Positions 26,991 to 36,056 of a DNA stretch of 64,000 bases are shown here, one piece after another. Made by a program: the position numbers and the translations under genes. Source of the DNA: CAYLYM01 sp964387645. GTDB taxonomy: Bacteria > Calditrichota > Calditrichia > RBG-13-44-9. Within the stretch, counting starts at the first letter, position 1, and the number at the start of each line of letters is the position of its first letter. The notes beneath the pieces were generated by a model. It saw nothing but the letters and a program-made list of their open reading frames with translations, ran no database searches and was not told where the DNA came from. Location of the stretch: contig CAYLYM010000002.1 of NCBI GenBank assembly GCA_964387645.1, positions 9,045 through 73,044 on the forward strand. The letters are read 5' to 3'.

Positions 26991-27671
26991 ATGAAAAAAA
27001 TTGCTTATTTTGCACTATTTATTTGTTTTATTTTCGATTTTATCGAATGTACTCAAAAAGAGGAGCAAGAATCAACAGAGCCTGTTTCTCAAAAAGTCAT
27101 CACACCTACTCAAAAAATTGTTCTCTGGAATGGTAAAGATTATTCCGGGTGGAAGCTGGTATTGGAGGATCCCGGTGTGGATGTAAAAACGGTGTGGTCT
27201 GTAAAAAATGGAAACGCTTATTGCACAGGCGTGCCCAAAGGGTATATGCGGACTGTGGACAGCTACACAAATTACAAACTTCATGTGGAATGGCGGTGGC
27301 CAGAAGAGCCAGGTAACAGTGGTGTGCTTCTTCACTGCCAGGAGCCGGATACGGTTTGGCCGGTGTGTGTTGAGGCGCAATTACATTCCGGGGATGCCGG
27401 AGATTTTATTTTAATGGGTGGCACTTTGCTCAATGAGCAGGTGGACAAGACGATGCGGAGAATTCGCAAAAAAGAAGAAAGCAGTGAAAAAGCCGCGGGT
27501 GAGTGGAATACTTATGATATTATTTGTAAGGACGATACCATTAAATTGTTTGTCAACGGCGTATTGCAGAATGTAGGGACTGGCTCTTCAGTGAAATCGG
27601 GTTTTATTGCCTTACAGAGCGAAGGTAAACCCATTGAATTTAGAAATATTTATCTGGAACCAGTCGAGTGA
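26991..27671 (+). CDS. Small DUF1080 (3-keto-disaccharide hydrolase-type) protein
   Basis: 226 residues, essentially one DUF1080 domain behind an export signal. The leader ends FDFIEC; Cys20 could be lipidated, but Glu at the preceding position is not a standard lipobox residue, so simple secretion is possible. Landmarks: LWNGKDYSGWKLVLEDP, VEWRWPEEPGNSGVLLHCQ, a cysteine-bearing WPVCVEAQLHSGDAGDF segment, and the end SGFIALQSEGKPIEFRNIYL. It starts 36 bases after the exported TIM barrel and belongs to the same probable operon. Substrate unknown. Confidence 0.85.
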   Translation: MKKIAYFALFICFIFDFIECTQKEEQESTEPVSQKVITPTQKIVLWNGKDYSGWKLVLEDPGVDVKTVWSVKNGNAYCTGVPKGYMRTVDSYTNYKLHVEWRWPEEPGNSGVLLHCQEPDTVWPVCVEAQLHSGDAGDFILMGGTLLNEQVDKTMRRIRKKEESSEKAAGEWNTYDIICKDDTIKLFVNGVLQNVGTGSSVKSGFIALQSEGKPIEFRNIYLEPVE

Positions 27672-27777
27672 ATCTATTCACATCGAATAAATTAATTTTT
27701 TTGTTGAGATCATTAAAAATAATTTTAGTTTTGAGATAGAAACAGCGATGAGTTTAAAATGAAGGAATTTCAACCAT

Positions 27778-29301
27778 ATGAAGAAGCTCCTGCGATTTCT
27801 GTTTCGTTTCATTCGTCGTCATTATATTCCTTTAATTTTCTTTTTTATTGGTATTGTAACTGTTTTTCTTATACGTAGCGGAATCGAATATACTTCAACG
27901 GATGCGTTTTGTGAATCATGTCATGTACATCCACAGGCAATCTCCAGTTGGAAGTTAGGTCAGCATCGCGACACAGAGAGTGGTGTTGTGGCACATTGTA
28001 CGGATTGTCATTTACCCCCCGATGGCTGGGATTACCTGGTAGCCAAAGCTAAAACAGGATTACGAGATATATTTAGTACATTATTTAAAGATGTATCCAG
28101 GATTGATTGGGAGTTGAAATCCCGTCGAGAACATGCCGTCAGGCATGTGTATAAAGCTTCATGTTTGAAGTGTCACCAGAATTTGTTTCCGAAAGGATTA
28201 ACTAAAAAAGGTGAGGATGCCCACCTTTATTATGAACAGAATGCGGAAAAGCTTCGATGTATCAATTGCCATTTGAAAGTCGGACACTTTCATAAAGAAG
28301 AACCGAAATTAGCTGCAATGAATGAGAAATCTGGTAAAGATAAAGTCATTTATACAAAGCCAGCAGTGGTAACAGAGTTTAAAGATTATACTGAATATAT
28401 CCCGGGAACTTCAGTGAGTTTTGAGATGGTAGCGATACCAGGTGGGACGTTTACTATTGGTAGCCCGCAAGATGAGCCTTACCGGGATGAAGATGAGGGG
28501 CCACAGCGTACCATCGAAATCAGTCCTTTTTGGATGGGAAAGACTGAAGTTAGTTGGGACGAATATTTTGCTTTTTACCGACAGACGCATCGTGAAGGCC
28601 GGAGCGAAGACCAATTGACTACAATCAAGAAAATATCAGATGTGAATGCCATTACTGGCCCAACTCCACCCTATGGTAATCCTGATCAGGGTTGGGGAAG
28701 AGGGAAACGTCCGGCCATTACCATGACATACCACGCCGCGACTGTCTATTGTCAATGGCTTTCGCAGGTCACGGGAAAAAAGTATCGTTTACCGACCGAA
28801 GCTGAATGGGAATATGCGGCCCGAGGAGGAACAACCGGCGCTTATTTCTTTGAAGGCGATCCGCGAAAGTTCTCTGAAACCCGCCTGTGGAATAAAATTT
28901 TTGGCATCGATACCACCATTAATCAATATGTGATTTATCGGGGCAACAGTGGTGGGAAAACTCATTTGCCTTCAGCGGTGAAACCGAATCCTTTTGGATT
29001 GTTACATATGCTTGGTAATGTAAAGGAATTTTGCCTGGATTGGTATGCACCAGATGCTTACGCTGCCTATCCTGCCGATGAAGTTATTAAAGATCCTACC
29101 GGACCACCTACTGGTACGGAACATGTCATTCGTGGGGGATCTTTCAAAAGTTTGGCGTCAGAAGTTCGCGTTGCCGCACGTGAATCAACTCATCATGATG
29201 CCTGGATGGTAACTGATCCACAAATGCCTAAAAGTATATGGTGGTATTCAGATAATAATGAAGTAGGCTTTCGGGTCGTATGCGAATATGAACAAGAATA
29301 A
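27778..29301 (+). CDS. NapC/NirT-type tetrahaem cytochrome c fused to an FGE-sulfatase-like domain
   Basis: 507 residues. A short basic N-terminus and one membrane helix (about 17-33) lead into a cytochrome of the NapC/NirT/NrfH kind, with four CxxCH haem sites: CESCH (45-49), CTDCH, CLKCH and CINCH, all before residue 170. Such proteins pass electrons from menaquinol or ubiquinol to periplasmic partners. From about residue 210 to the end there is a formylglycine-generating-enzyme (SUMF1) fold: MVAIPGGTFTIGSPQDE, RLPTEAEWEYAARGGT, LGNVKEFCLDWY, VIRGGSF, and VGFRVVCEYE at the end. The Cys pair of true formylglycine-generating enzymes does not seem to be kept, and no sulfatase lies nearby, so binding or another reaction is more likely. 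Confidence 0.85.
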   Translation: MKKLLRFLFRFIRRHYIPLIFFFIGIVTVFLIRSGIEYTSTDAFCESCHVHPQAISSWKLGQHRDTESGVVAHCTDCHLPPDGWDYLVAKAKTGLRDIFSTLFKDVSRIDWELKSRREHAVRHVYKASCLKCHQNLFPKGLTKKGEDAHLYYEQNAEKLRCINCHLKVGHFHKEEPKLAAMNEKSGKDKVIYTKPAVVTEFKDYTEYIPGTSVSFEMVAIPGGTFTIGSPQDEPYRDEDEGPQRTIEISPFWMGKTEVSWDEYFAFYRQTHREGRSEDQLTTIKKISDVNAITGPTPPYGNPDQGWGRGKRPAITMTYHAATVYCQWLSQVTGKKYRLPTEAEWEYAARGGTTGAYFFEGDPRKFSETRLWNKIFGIDTTINQYVIYRGNSGGKTHLPSAVKPNPFGLLHMLGNVKEFCLDWYAPDAYAAYPADEVIKDPTGPPTGTEHVIRGGSFKSLASEVRVAARESTHHDAWMVTDPQMPKSIWWYSDNNEVGFRVVCEYEQE

Positions 29302-29434
29302 ATTTTATATTTTGTTTTTTTAGTGTATATTATTAAATAGTTAAAGAATCTGGAGTTTTGTGAGCCCTATGAATATATTTTTGATATACTAAATCAATCT
29401 TTATTTTGTCAAAACAAGATAGGGAGAACATGTA

Positions 29435-30760
29435 ATGGAAAAAACTGTAAACCGCAGGGAATTTTTAGAGATAGGCGCTGCTGCAGCGGCAGGTGCCTTG
29501 ATTTTGGGTTGCGCCAAAAAGAAAAAAGTTGAACTCAAACTCCCGCCGCTTTTAGATCAGGCGCCTGAGGGACCTGTTTTAAAGGCTGGATTGATTGGTT
29601 GTGGAGGAAGGGGAACTGGTGCAGCATTAAACTTTTTAGATGCCGGACCAGGTTTACAAATTACCGCTTTAGGAGATGTATTTGAAGATCGTATTGAAAA
29701 ATGTGCCAAAAAGTTAAAGGATCAGAAAAATGTCGAAGTGCCGCGCGATCACTGGTTTACAGGATTTGATGCCTATAAAAAAGTTCTGGATTCTGGTGTC
29801 GATCTGGTTATTCTGGCTACCCCTCCCCATTTTCGACCAGAACATTTTGCCGCAGCCGTGGAAGCGCGTAAACATGTTTTTATGGAAAAACCCGTTGCGG
29901 TCGATCCGGTGGGAGCTCGTTCAATAATGGCTACTGCTAAAAGAGCTGATCAACTGGGCTTGAAAGTTGTTACCGGTACTCAACGAAGACATAAAAGAGA
30001 TTACATTGGTACTTATAAGCAGATTATGCAGGGAGCTATCGGTGACATTGTTTCGGCCAATTGCTACTGGAATCAAAGGCAATTGTGGTACCGTACACCT
30101 AAAAGTGGTTGGACAGAAATGGAATATATGATCCGCGATTGGGTAAACTGGTGCTGGTTATCTGGTGACCATATCGTGGAACAGCATGTTCATAATCTGG
30201 ATGTAGTCCATTGGTTCACAGGTAAGGTACCTGTGAAAGCTGTGGGATTTGGTGGACGTCACCGCAGGGTTACAGGCGATCAATATGATTTTTTCAGTGT
30301 GGATTACGTATATGATAACAATATGCATGTTCATAGCATGTGCCGCCAGATTAATGGTTGTGCTAACAATGTTTCAGAGTTTTTCATGGGAACCAAAGGT
30401 TATGCAACACTAAACAATAGTGGAGTGCAGAAGATCTACGATCATAATGGTAAACTTATCTGGGAATATGAATATCCCAAAGATGAGTCAGGTAAACCTA
30501 CTAACAAACCTAAGGTAAATCCCTACGTTCAGGAGCATATCGATCTGGTAACCTGTATTCGTCAGGACATTCCAATTAATGAAGCTGAAAATACCGCTAT
30601 CTCAACATTAATCGCTATAATGGGACGGATTTCTGCCTACACCGGTAAAGAAGTTACCTGGGAAGAAATGATGAGTTCGGATTTGCGGTTAGGTCCAAAA
30701 GAGTACAAATTAGGGCCGGTTAATATTCCTAAGGAAATTCCAGTTCCCGGAGAGGCTTAA
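29435..30760 (+). CDS. Gfo/Idh/MocA oxidoreductase, Tat lipoprotein
   Basis: 441 residues, GGGAG ribosome-binding site. The leader combines a twin-arginine motif NRREFLEI with a lipobox ILGC (Cys26), so the protein is probably exported folded and then anchored to the membrane. Rossmann loop GLIGCGGRGTGAALN, lysine motif MEKPVAVD, H-x-x-D in HVHNLDVVHWF, followed by FMGTKGYATL and a C-terminal IPVPGEA. It is more distant from the 16-20 kb trio than the genes at 53.5 kb. It lies 133 bases after the cytochrome-FGE fusion, the closest oxidoreductase downstream of that electron carrier, so the two could be partners (inference). Confidence 0.87.
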   Translation: MEKTVNRREFLEIGAAAAAGALILGCAKKKKVELKLPPLLDQAPEGPVLKAGLIGCGGRGTGAALNFLDAGPGLQITALGDVFEDRIEKCAKKLKDQKNVEVPRDHWFTGFDAYKKVLDSGVDLVILATPPHFRPEHFAAAVEARKHVFMEKPVAVDPVGARSIMATAKRADQLGLKVVTGTQRRHKRDYIGTYKQIMQGAIGDIVSANCYWNQRQLWYRTPKSGWTEMEYMIRDWVNWCWLSGDHIVEQHVHNLDVVHWFTGKVPVKAVGFGGRHRRVTGDQYDFFSVDYVYDNNMHVHSMCRQINGCANNVSEFFMGTKGYATLNNSGVQKIYDHNGKLIWEYEYPKDESGKPTNKPKVNPYVQEHIDLVTCIRQDIPINEAENTAISTLIAIMGRISAYTGKEVTWEEMMSSDLRLGPKEYKLGPVNIPKEIPVPGEA

Positions 30761-30846
30761 TACAAATTATCTTCTATTTAAAAGTATCTTCTATTTTAAA
30801 TAAAGATGGTACTTAAAAAAAAAATTAATTAATGAGAGGGTTTAAG

Positions 30847-32238
30847 ATGGAAGAGAAAAAACAAAAAGAATCCAAAACCATGACAAGGCGTGATTTTATT
30901 GGCAAGTCTGCGGCGGCAGCCGCTACCGTAACTGCTTTTACTATTGTACCACGCCACGTAGTTGCGCGTTCAGGTAAAACGCCACCCAGCGATAAATTAA
31001 ATATTGCCAGTGTTGGCGTATGGGGAAAGGGCCGTTCGGATATTATGAGTGTTAGCTCCGAAAATATTGTGGCGTTGTGCGATGTGGATGACGAACATAT
31101 GGCCATGTTCCGAGATTATTCGAAAAAGGAAGGTAAACCAGAAATTTTTGAAAAAGCCAAAAAGTATCGTGATTTCCGCAAGATGCTGGAAGAAAATGAT
31201 AAGATTATTGATGCTGTTACAGTAACGACACCTGATCATAATCATGCGGTGATTGCCGCCATGGCCATGAAAATGAAGAAACATGTATTTGTTCAGAAAC
31301 CGCTGACCCATACTATTTACGAAGCGCGTTATCTGGCTAAACTGGCTAAAGAAACTGGTGTTGTGACTCAGATGGGTAATCAGGGTCATGCCGGTGAAGG
31401 TGGGCGTCTGATTTGTGAATGGATATGGGATGGAGCAATTGGTGAAATTCGTGAAGTGCATTGTTGGACAAACCGGCCTATTTGGCCACAGGGAATTGAG
31501 AGACCCAAGGAAATTCCTTCAGTTCCCAGCACGTTGGATTACAACCTGTGGTTAGGCCCGGCACCGTTTAAACCATACCATCCGATTTGTTCACATTTCA
31601 ACTGGCGTGGTTGGTGGGATTACGGTACGGGAGCTATAGGCGATATGGGTGCTCATATTCTCGACCATGCTTACTGGGCTTTAAAATTAAAATATCCGAC
31701 TTCAGTTCATGCCACATCAACTCCATGGACAGAAGATTCTTATCCCCTTGCGGAATTAATTACCTGGGAATTTCCAGCACGCGAAAATATGCCTCCGGTA
31801 ACTCTTCATTGGTATGATGGTGGTTTAAAACCTCCTCGTCCACCACAAATTGAAGATGGTCGCATGATGGGAGATCGTGGTGGCGGTGTTCTTTTTATTG
31901 GCGATAAAGGTGCTTTAATGTGCAGTGTCTATGGACGAAATCCACGGATTATTCCAGAATCAAAAATGAGAGAATATAAACGTCCTCCTAAAACCATTCC
32001 AAGATCACCTGGTATTCATGAGGAATGGATTCAAGCTATTAAAGAAGGTAAAAAATCCACAACTGATTTTTCCTATTCCGGTCCACTAACTGAAACCATG
32101 TTATTAGGTAATCTGGCTATCCGGTTCCAGGATAAGAATACAAAACTTTATTATGATGGTGAGAAAGGGGAAATTACTAACCTGCCGGAAGCAAATGAAT
32201 TCTTACACTTCAAATACCGACCGGGTTGGCATTTATAA
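30847..32238 (+). CDS. Tat-exported Gfo/Idh/MocA oxidoreductase with QKP in place of EKP
   Basis: About 463 residues from ATG 30847, served by GAGAGGG at 30834-30840; an ATG at 30832 lies before that site. Leader TRRDFIGK and an Ala-rich hydrophobic run. The nucleotide loop reads SVGVWGKGRSD. The usual Glu-Lys-Pro is Gln-Lys-Pro (FVQKPLTHT, Lys151), while H-x-x-D is present in GAHILDHAYW. The neighbourhood of the motif (NQGHAGEGGRLICEW, then RPIWPQGIERP) is typical of a Planctomycete/Bacteroidota subgroup of these proteins. A perfect 12-bp hairpin follows the stop. Substrate unknown. Confidence 0.86.
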   Translation: MEEKKQKESKTMTRRDFIGKSAAAAATVTAFTIVPRHVVARSGKTPPSDKLNIASVGVWGKGRSDIMSVSSENIVALCDVDDEHMAMFRDYSKKEGKPEIFEKAKKYRDFRKMLEENDKIIDAVTVTTPDHNHAVIAAMAMKMKKHVFVQKPLTHTIYEARYLAKLAKETGVVTQMGNQGHAGEGGRLICEWIWDGAIGEIREVHCWTNRPIWPQGIERPKEIPSVPSTLDYNLWLGPAPFKPYHPICSHFNWRGWWDYGTGAIGDMGAHILDHAYWALKLKYPTSVHATSTPWTEDSYPLAELITWEFPARENMPPVTLHWYDGGLKPPRPPQIEDGRMMGDRGGGVLFIGDKGALMCSVYGRNPRIIPESKMREYKRPPKTIPRSPGIHEEWIQAIKEGKKSTTDFSYSGPLTETMLLGNLAIRFQDKNTKLYYDGEKGEITNLPEANEFLHFKYRPGWHL

Positions 32239-32259
32239 AAGTATTTTTTTCGTAGAGTT

Positions 32260-32290
32260 GAGGGTGGATATTAAAGGTATATCCACCCTC
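32260..32290 (+). terminator. Perfect 12-bp hairpin
   Basis: GAGGGTGGATAT (32260-32271) and ATATCCACCCTC (32279-32290) are exact complements with a 7-base loop. It lies 21 bases after the QKP oxidoreductase and 41 before the next start. A run of seven T lies upstream and a broken T-run downstream, so it may terminate or attenuate transcription between the two genes. Confidence 0.7.
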
Positions 32291-32331
32291 TTGCTAATTT
32301 TCCTGTCAGATTTTTTACAGGTTGGATTGGT

Positions 32332-33405
32332 ATGAGTGACAAGATAAGAGTCATTGTCGTGGGTTGCGGGAATATGGGGTCTTCCCATGCTCGCGCTTAT
32401 AAAGCTTTAGATGGTTTTGAATTGGTAGGATTAGTTGCCCGTACTTCTTTACGCCGAAGTCCTCTGGCCAAAGAATTGGGTGGAATTCCTGAATTTGATA
32501 CTCTTCGAAAAGCTATCATCGAAACCCAACCTGATGCAGCCGCTATTTGTACCTATCCCGATACCCATTATGAATTCACCCGAACCTGTCTTGAGGCCGG
32601 CATGCACGTTTTTGTAGAAAAACCATTAGCCGAAACTGTGGATCAGGCTAAAGAAATTGTTTATTTAGCTAAACAGAAGAACAAAAAGGTGGTGGTGGGA
32701 TACATTTTACGACATCATCCCGCCTGGAAGCAGTTCGTGGAAGAAGCCCGTGCCCTTGGAAAACCACTGGTTATGCGGATGAATCTCAACCAGCAAAGCA
32801 AAGGAAAGGAATGGGAAACCCATAAAAATCTTATGAAGAGCATGTCTCCCATTGTGGATTGTGGCGTGCATTATGTGGATATCATGTGCCAGATGACTCG
32901 ATGTAAACCTATCCGGGTTCATGCTATCGGAGCCCGTTTAAGCCAGGAAGTTTCATCTGAGATGTATAATTACGGTCAATTGCAGGTTGTCTTTGAAGAT
33001 GGATCGGTGGGGTGGTATGAAGCAGGATGGGGGCCCATGATGAGCCAGGTGGCTTTTTTTGTAAAAGATGTCATCGGACCTAACGGCTGTGTGAGTATAG
33101 TTGAACCACAAGCAACAACTGAAGCAGCTTCCTCCGATATCGATTCCCACACCAAGACAAATTCATTATTGAAACATCTGGCAGAGGTTGATGAACAGGG
33201 CAATTTTGTTCACCGTGATGTTCTTATTGATACATCGGATGAACCGGATCACCAGGAACTGTGCAATCGAGAACAGGCTTACTTTTTAAAGGTCATTCAG
33301 GAAGATTTGGATTTAACAGATCATTTGGAAGATGCTATTAATAGTTTGAGAATTGTGCTTGCCGCCGATGAATCCGTTAGATCTGGCAGGGTAGTCTATT
33401 TATGA
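32332..33405 (+). CDS. Gfo/Idh/MocA oxidoreductase, cytoplasmic
   Basis: 357 residues, the only one of the ten paralogues without an export leader: it starts directly with the Rossmann strand IRVIVVGCGNMGSSHARAY. Lysine motif VEKPLAET; H-x-x-D in GVHYVDIMC. The second half carries a YEAGWGPM segment typical of inositol 2-dehydrogenase-like branches. As a cytoplasmic dehydrogenase it could use free NAD(P) and handle the imported monosaccharide or keto sugar. The MFS permease gene follows after 53 bases, consistent with an uptake-and-oxidise pair. Confidence 0.88.
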   Translation: MSDKIRVIVVGCGNMGSSHARAYKALDGFELVGLVARTSLRRSPLAKELGGIPEFDTLRKAIIETQPDAAAICTYPDTHYEFTRTCLEAGMHVFVEKPLAETVDQAKEIVYLAKQKNKKVVVGYILRHHPAWKQFVEEARALGKPLVMRMNLNQQSKGKEWETHKNLMKSMSPIVDCGVHYVDIMCQMTRCKPIRVHAIGARLSQEVSSEMYNYGQLQVVFEDGSVGWYEAGWGPMMSQVAFFVKDVIGPNGCVSIVEPQATTEAASSDIDSHTKTNSLLKHLAEVDEQGNFVHRDVLIDTSDEPDHQELCNREQAYFLKVIQEDLDLTDHLEDAINSLRIVLAADESVRSGRVVYL

Positions 33406-33458
33406 CATCCTGTTCTAATGATTTATTTTCTTTCGGATAAACCAGATATGGAGGTATT

Positions 33459-34685
33459 GTGGAAAGGAATATTTACCTTCGATTAAGTTTGATGATGTTT
33501 ATAGAGTTTTTTGTCTGGGGAGCCTGGTATGTAACGGTTGGTAATTATATGAACAGTATCGGTATGGCAGATGTTATCTATTGGGCATACACAGTTGGAC
33601 CAATCGGCGCGATTGTTTCCCCGTTTTTTCTGGGAATGGTGGCAGATCGATTTTTTGCTACAGAACGAGTATTAGGTGTCTTACACACCGTTGGTGGCAT
33701 TGCAATGTTTATAGCGCCCTTTGTTGCAGAAGGTGGTCCAGCTTCAGCTCCGCTTTTTATTGTCTTTTTGTTAATCCACATGTTATGTTATATGCCCACA
33801 ATTAGTCTGGCTAATTCACTGGCATTTCACCACATTACCAATCAGGAAAAACAATTTCCGATTATCAGGGTTTTTGGGACCATTGGCTGGATCGTTGCAG
33901 GAATTTTTGTTAGTTATGTATTAAATGCTGACGAGAGCGCATTACCTCTTCACATTGCCGGATTGGCCGGAATTTTAATGGGGCTTTATAGTTTCACCTT
34001 ACCGCATACACCACCTCCTGCAGCAGGAGAAGAAGTATCCATCCGGAAAATTTTGGGACTGGATGCCTTAGCACAGCTAAAAAGTCGGCCATTTATTGTT
34101 TTTATCATCAGTTCATTTCTTATTTGTATCCCTTTAGCAGCATATTATGCTTATGCGCCGGTTTTCGTAAACGTGGCGAAAATTTCCAATCCGGCATTTA
34201 AGATGTCATTTGGTCAAATGTCAGAAACTTTATTTATTATTTTAATGCCCTTATTTTTTAGCTTTATGGGAATAAAATGGATGTTATTGACTGGAATGTT
34301 TGCCTGGGTATTAAGATATGTACTCTTCTCACTTGCAGCTCCTACTGGTATATTATGGATGATTATGGCCGGGATTATTCTTCATGGCCTTTGTTATGAT
34401 TTTTTCTTTGTCGCAGGCCAAATTTATGTCGATAAAAAATCGACTCCAGCCATACGCGGGCAGGCACAGGGATTCCTGGTGCTGGTTACTTATGGTGTGG
34501 GCATGTTAATCGGTGCTCAGGTTTCCGGATGGGTTTTCAATGGAATCGTTACCGGGAATGTGGAAAATGCTCTTTCTCAATGGCAGGTGTTCTGGATTAT
34601 TCCAGCTCTTTTTGCAGGAATTGTGATGGTGATATTTGGAATTTTATTTAATGATCGTTTGCCGGAAACTAAAACGGCTTCATAA
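33459..34685 (+). CDS. MFS transporter, nucleoside:H+ symporter-like
   Basis: 408 residues, about twelve membrane segments. GTG start at 33459 after a TGGAGGT site. The opening MMFIEFFVWGAWYVTVGNYM is characteristic of the nucleoside:H+ symporter family (NupG/XapB) as also found in sugar-use clusters of Bacteroidota and Planctomycetota. The stretch FHHITNQEKQFPIIRVFGTIGWIVAG is another landmark. In this setting a sugar, keto sugar or sugar acid is a likelier cargo than a nucleoside, but the sequence does not settle it. Confidence 0.8.
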   Translation: MERNIYLRLSLMMFIEFFVWGAWYVTVGNYMNSIGMADVIYWAYTVGPIGAIVSPFFLGMVADRFFATERVLGVLHTVGGIAMFIAPFVAEGGPASAPLFIVFLLIHMLCYMPTISLANSLAFHHITNQEKQFPIIRVFGTIGWIVAGIFVSYVLNADESALPLHIAGLAGILMGLYSFTLPHTPPPAAGEEVSIRKILGLDALAQLKSRPFIVFIISSFLICIPLAAYYAYAPVFVNVAKISNPAFKMSFGQMSETLFIILMPLFFSFMGIKWMLLTGMFAWVLRYVLFSLAAPTGILWMIMAGIILHGLCYDFFFVAGQIYVDKKSTPAIRGQAQGFLVLVTYGVGMLIGAQVSGWVFNGIVTGNVENALSQWQVFWIIPALFAGIVMVIFGILFNDRLPETKTAS

Positions 34686-34743
34686 AAATTTTATTTGTTT
34701 TTTTAATATTAAAGGATTCATAAGAAGTTAATTTTCCAGAGCT

Positions 34744-36015
34744 ATGTCAAAAAAAACAACCTTAAATCGACGTCAATTTCTGAAAAATACTTTTATTGGA
34801 ATTGGATTATTTTCAATTGTTCCACGCCATGTACTGGGAGGACCGGGTTATACACCTCCCAGCGAAATGTTGACCAAAGCCGTCATTGGTGTTGGCTCCA
34901 TGGGGCGTTGGCATCTGGGAGAAACCGGCGCCAAATTGTTGGCTGTTTGCGATGTGGATGATAAACACCTGCAACGAGCTTTAGAAATAGCTGGACCGGG
35001 AGTAAAGGGATATCATGATTTTCGGGAAGTTCTGGCACGACCGGATATCGATATTGTCCACATTGCCACACCGCCACACTGGCATGCTTTGATTGCCATC
35101 GCCGCTGCCGAAGCTGGAAAAGACATTTGGTGTGAAAAACCTATGACCCGCACCATTGGTGAAGGAATTAAAGTAGTGGAAGCTGTACAGCGATATGGCC
35201 GTATATTCCGCATAAATACCTGGTTCCGGTTCCGATCCCGGTTTTATGGTTTTGGTACGCCAGTTCGCCCCATAAAAAAGTTGGTTGACAGCGGTTTGTT
35301 GGGTTGGCCATTAAAGGTAAATATTTGCGCGGCTACGGGTTTTAATTGGAAATTCCAGTGGAGTGGGAAAAAAGACCTCAAACCACAATGGATACCGCCA
35401 CATCTGGATTATGATTTCTGGCTGGGACCAGCACCTTATAAACCTTACCATCCGCATAGAGTTCATGTCACTTTTCGTGGTTATTGGGATTATGATGGTG
35501 GTGGTCTGGGAGATATGGGACAACATTACATGGATCCGGTTCAATACCTCCTGAATAAAGATGATACCAGTCCGATAGAAATAGAGGTCGATGCACCGCA
35601 GCAACATCCCGATGCGGTGGGAAGCTGGCGAAAGATTAGATTGCGTTATAGCGACGGCTGCGAAATAATTCTTGATGGTGAAAATAAAGAGAAAGATGTG
35701 CCATTCATAGAAGGTCCACATGGGAAGTTATTTCGCGGTTTTAAGTCGAATATTCCCAATTTGGAAGAAAAGCTCCGAGAGTTTCCCGATCCTGAACCGC
35801 AGGTAACCGATTTCATCGAAGCAGTAAAAACGCGCCAAAAATTTGCCCTCAATGAAGCCAATGGACATCGTTCGGCTACCCTGGTAAATTTAGCAAAAAT
35901 AGCTGTGCGTTTGGGCAGAAATCTCAAGTTCGATCCAGTGAAGCAACGCTTCATTGGGGATGAAACGGCCAATCGGCTTATTTTTCAACCCATGAGAGCA
36001 CCATGGCATCTTTAA
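34744..36015 (+). CDS. Tat-exported Gfo/Idh/MocA oxidoreductase
   Basis: 423 residues. Leader NRRQFLKN and a hydrophobic run ending HVLGGPG. Rossmann loop AVIGVGSMGRWHL, lysine motif CEKPMTRT, H-x-x-D in GQHYMDPVQYL, where the usual aromatic pair is changed. It carries a RFRSRFYGFGTPVRPIK stretch that is not present in the 16-20 kb trio. The C-terminus FQPMRAPWHL matches the trio's ending, so it belongs to the same broad subgroup. It ends 41 bases before the next gene, a HEAT-DUF1080 lipoprotein. Confidence 0.87.
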   Translation: MSKKTTLNRRQFLKNTFIGIGLFSIVPRHVLGGPGYTPPSEMLTKAVIGVGSMGRWHLGETGAKLLAVCDVDDKHLQRALEIAGPGVKGYHDFREVLARPDIDIVHIATPPHWHALIAIAAAEAGKDIWCEKPMTRTIGEGIKVVEAVQRYGRIFRINTWFRFRSRFYGFGTPVRPIKKLVDSGLLGWPLKVNICAATGFNWKFQWSGKKDLKPQWIPPHLDYDFWLGPAPYKPYHPHRVHVTFRGYWDYDGGGLGDMGQHYMDPVQYLLNKDDTSPIEIEVDAPQQHPDAVGSWRKIRLRYSDGCEIILDGENKEKDVPFIEGPHGKLFRGFKSNIPNLEEKLREFPDPEPQVTDFIEAVKTRQKFALNEANGHRSATLVNLAKIAVRLGRNLKFDPVKQRFIGDETANRLIFQPMRAPWHL

Positions 36016-36056
36016 TTCTGGAATTGTTTAATGGTAAAAAAGGATACTTTATCCAG

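Noticed and set aside
28411..29301. The FGE-like domain as a true sulfatase-maturing enzyme
   Set aside because: The end of the domain lacks the Cys pattern of active formylglycine-generating enzymes and no sulfatase gene is present in the window.
30997..31461. Long open frame on the - strand opposite a Gfo/Idh/MocA gene
   Set aside because: It lies wholly within a well-supported gene, is rich in His/Phe/Ile in a way typical of antisense reading, has no ribosome-binding site and resembles no family. Similar antisense frames elsewhere (for example 22375-22758 and 35311-35721) were rejected for the same reasons.
36003..36056. Upstream ATG for the HEAT-DUF1080 lipoprotein
   Set aside because: It would overlap the previous gene and put 18 non-signal residues ahead of an otherwise perfect lipoprotein leader that begins at 36057.
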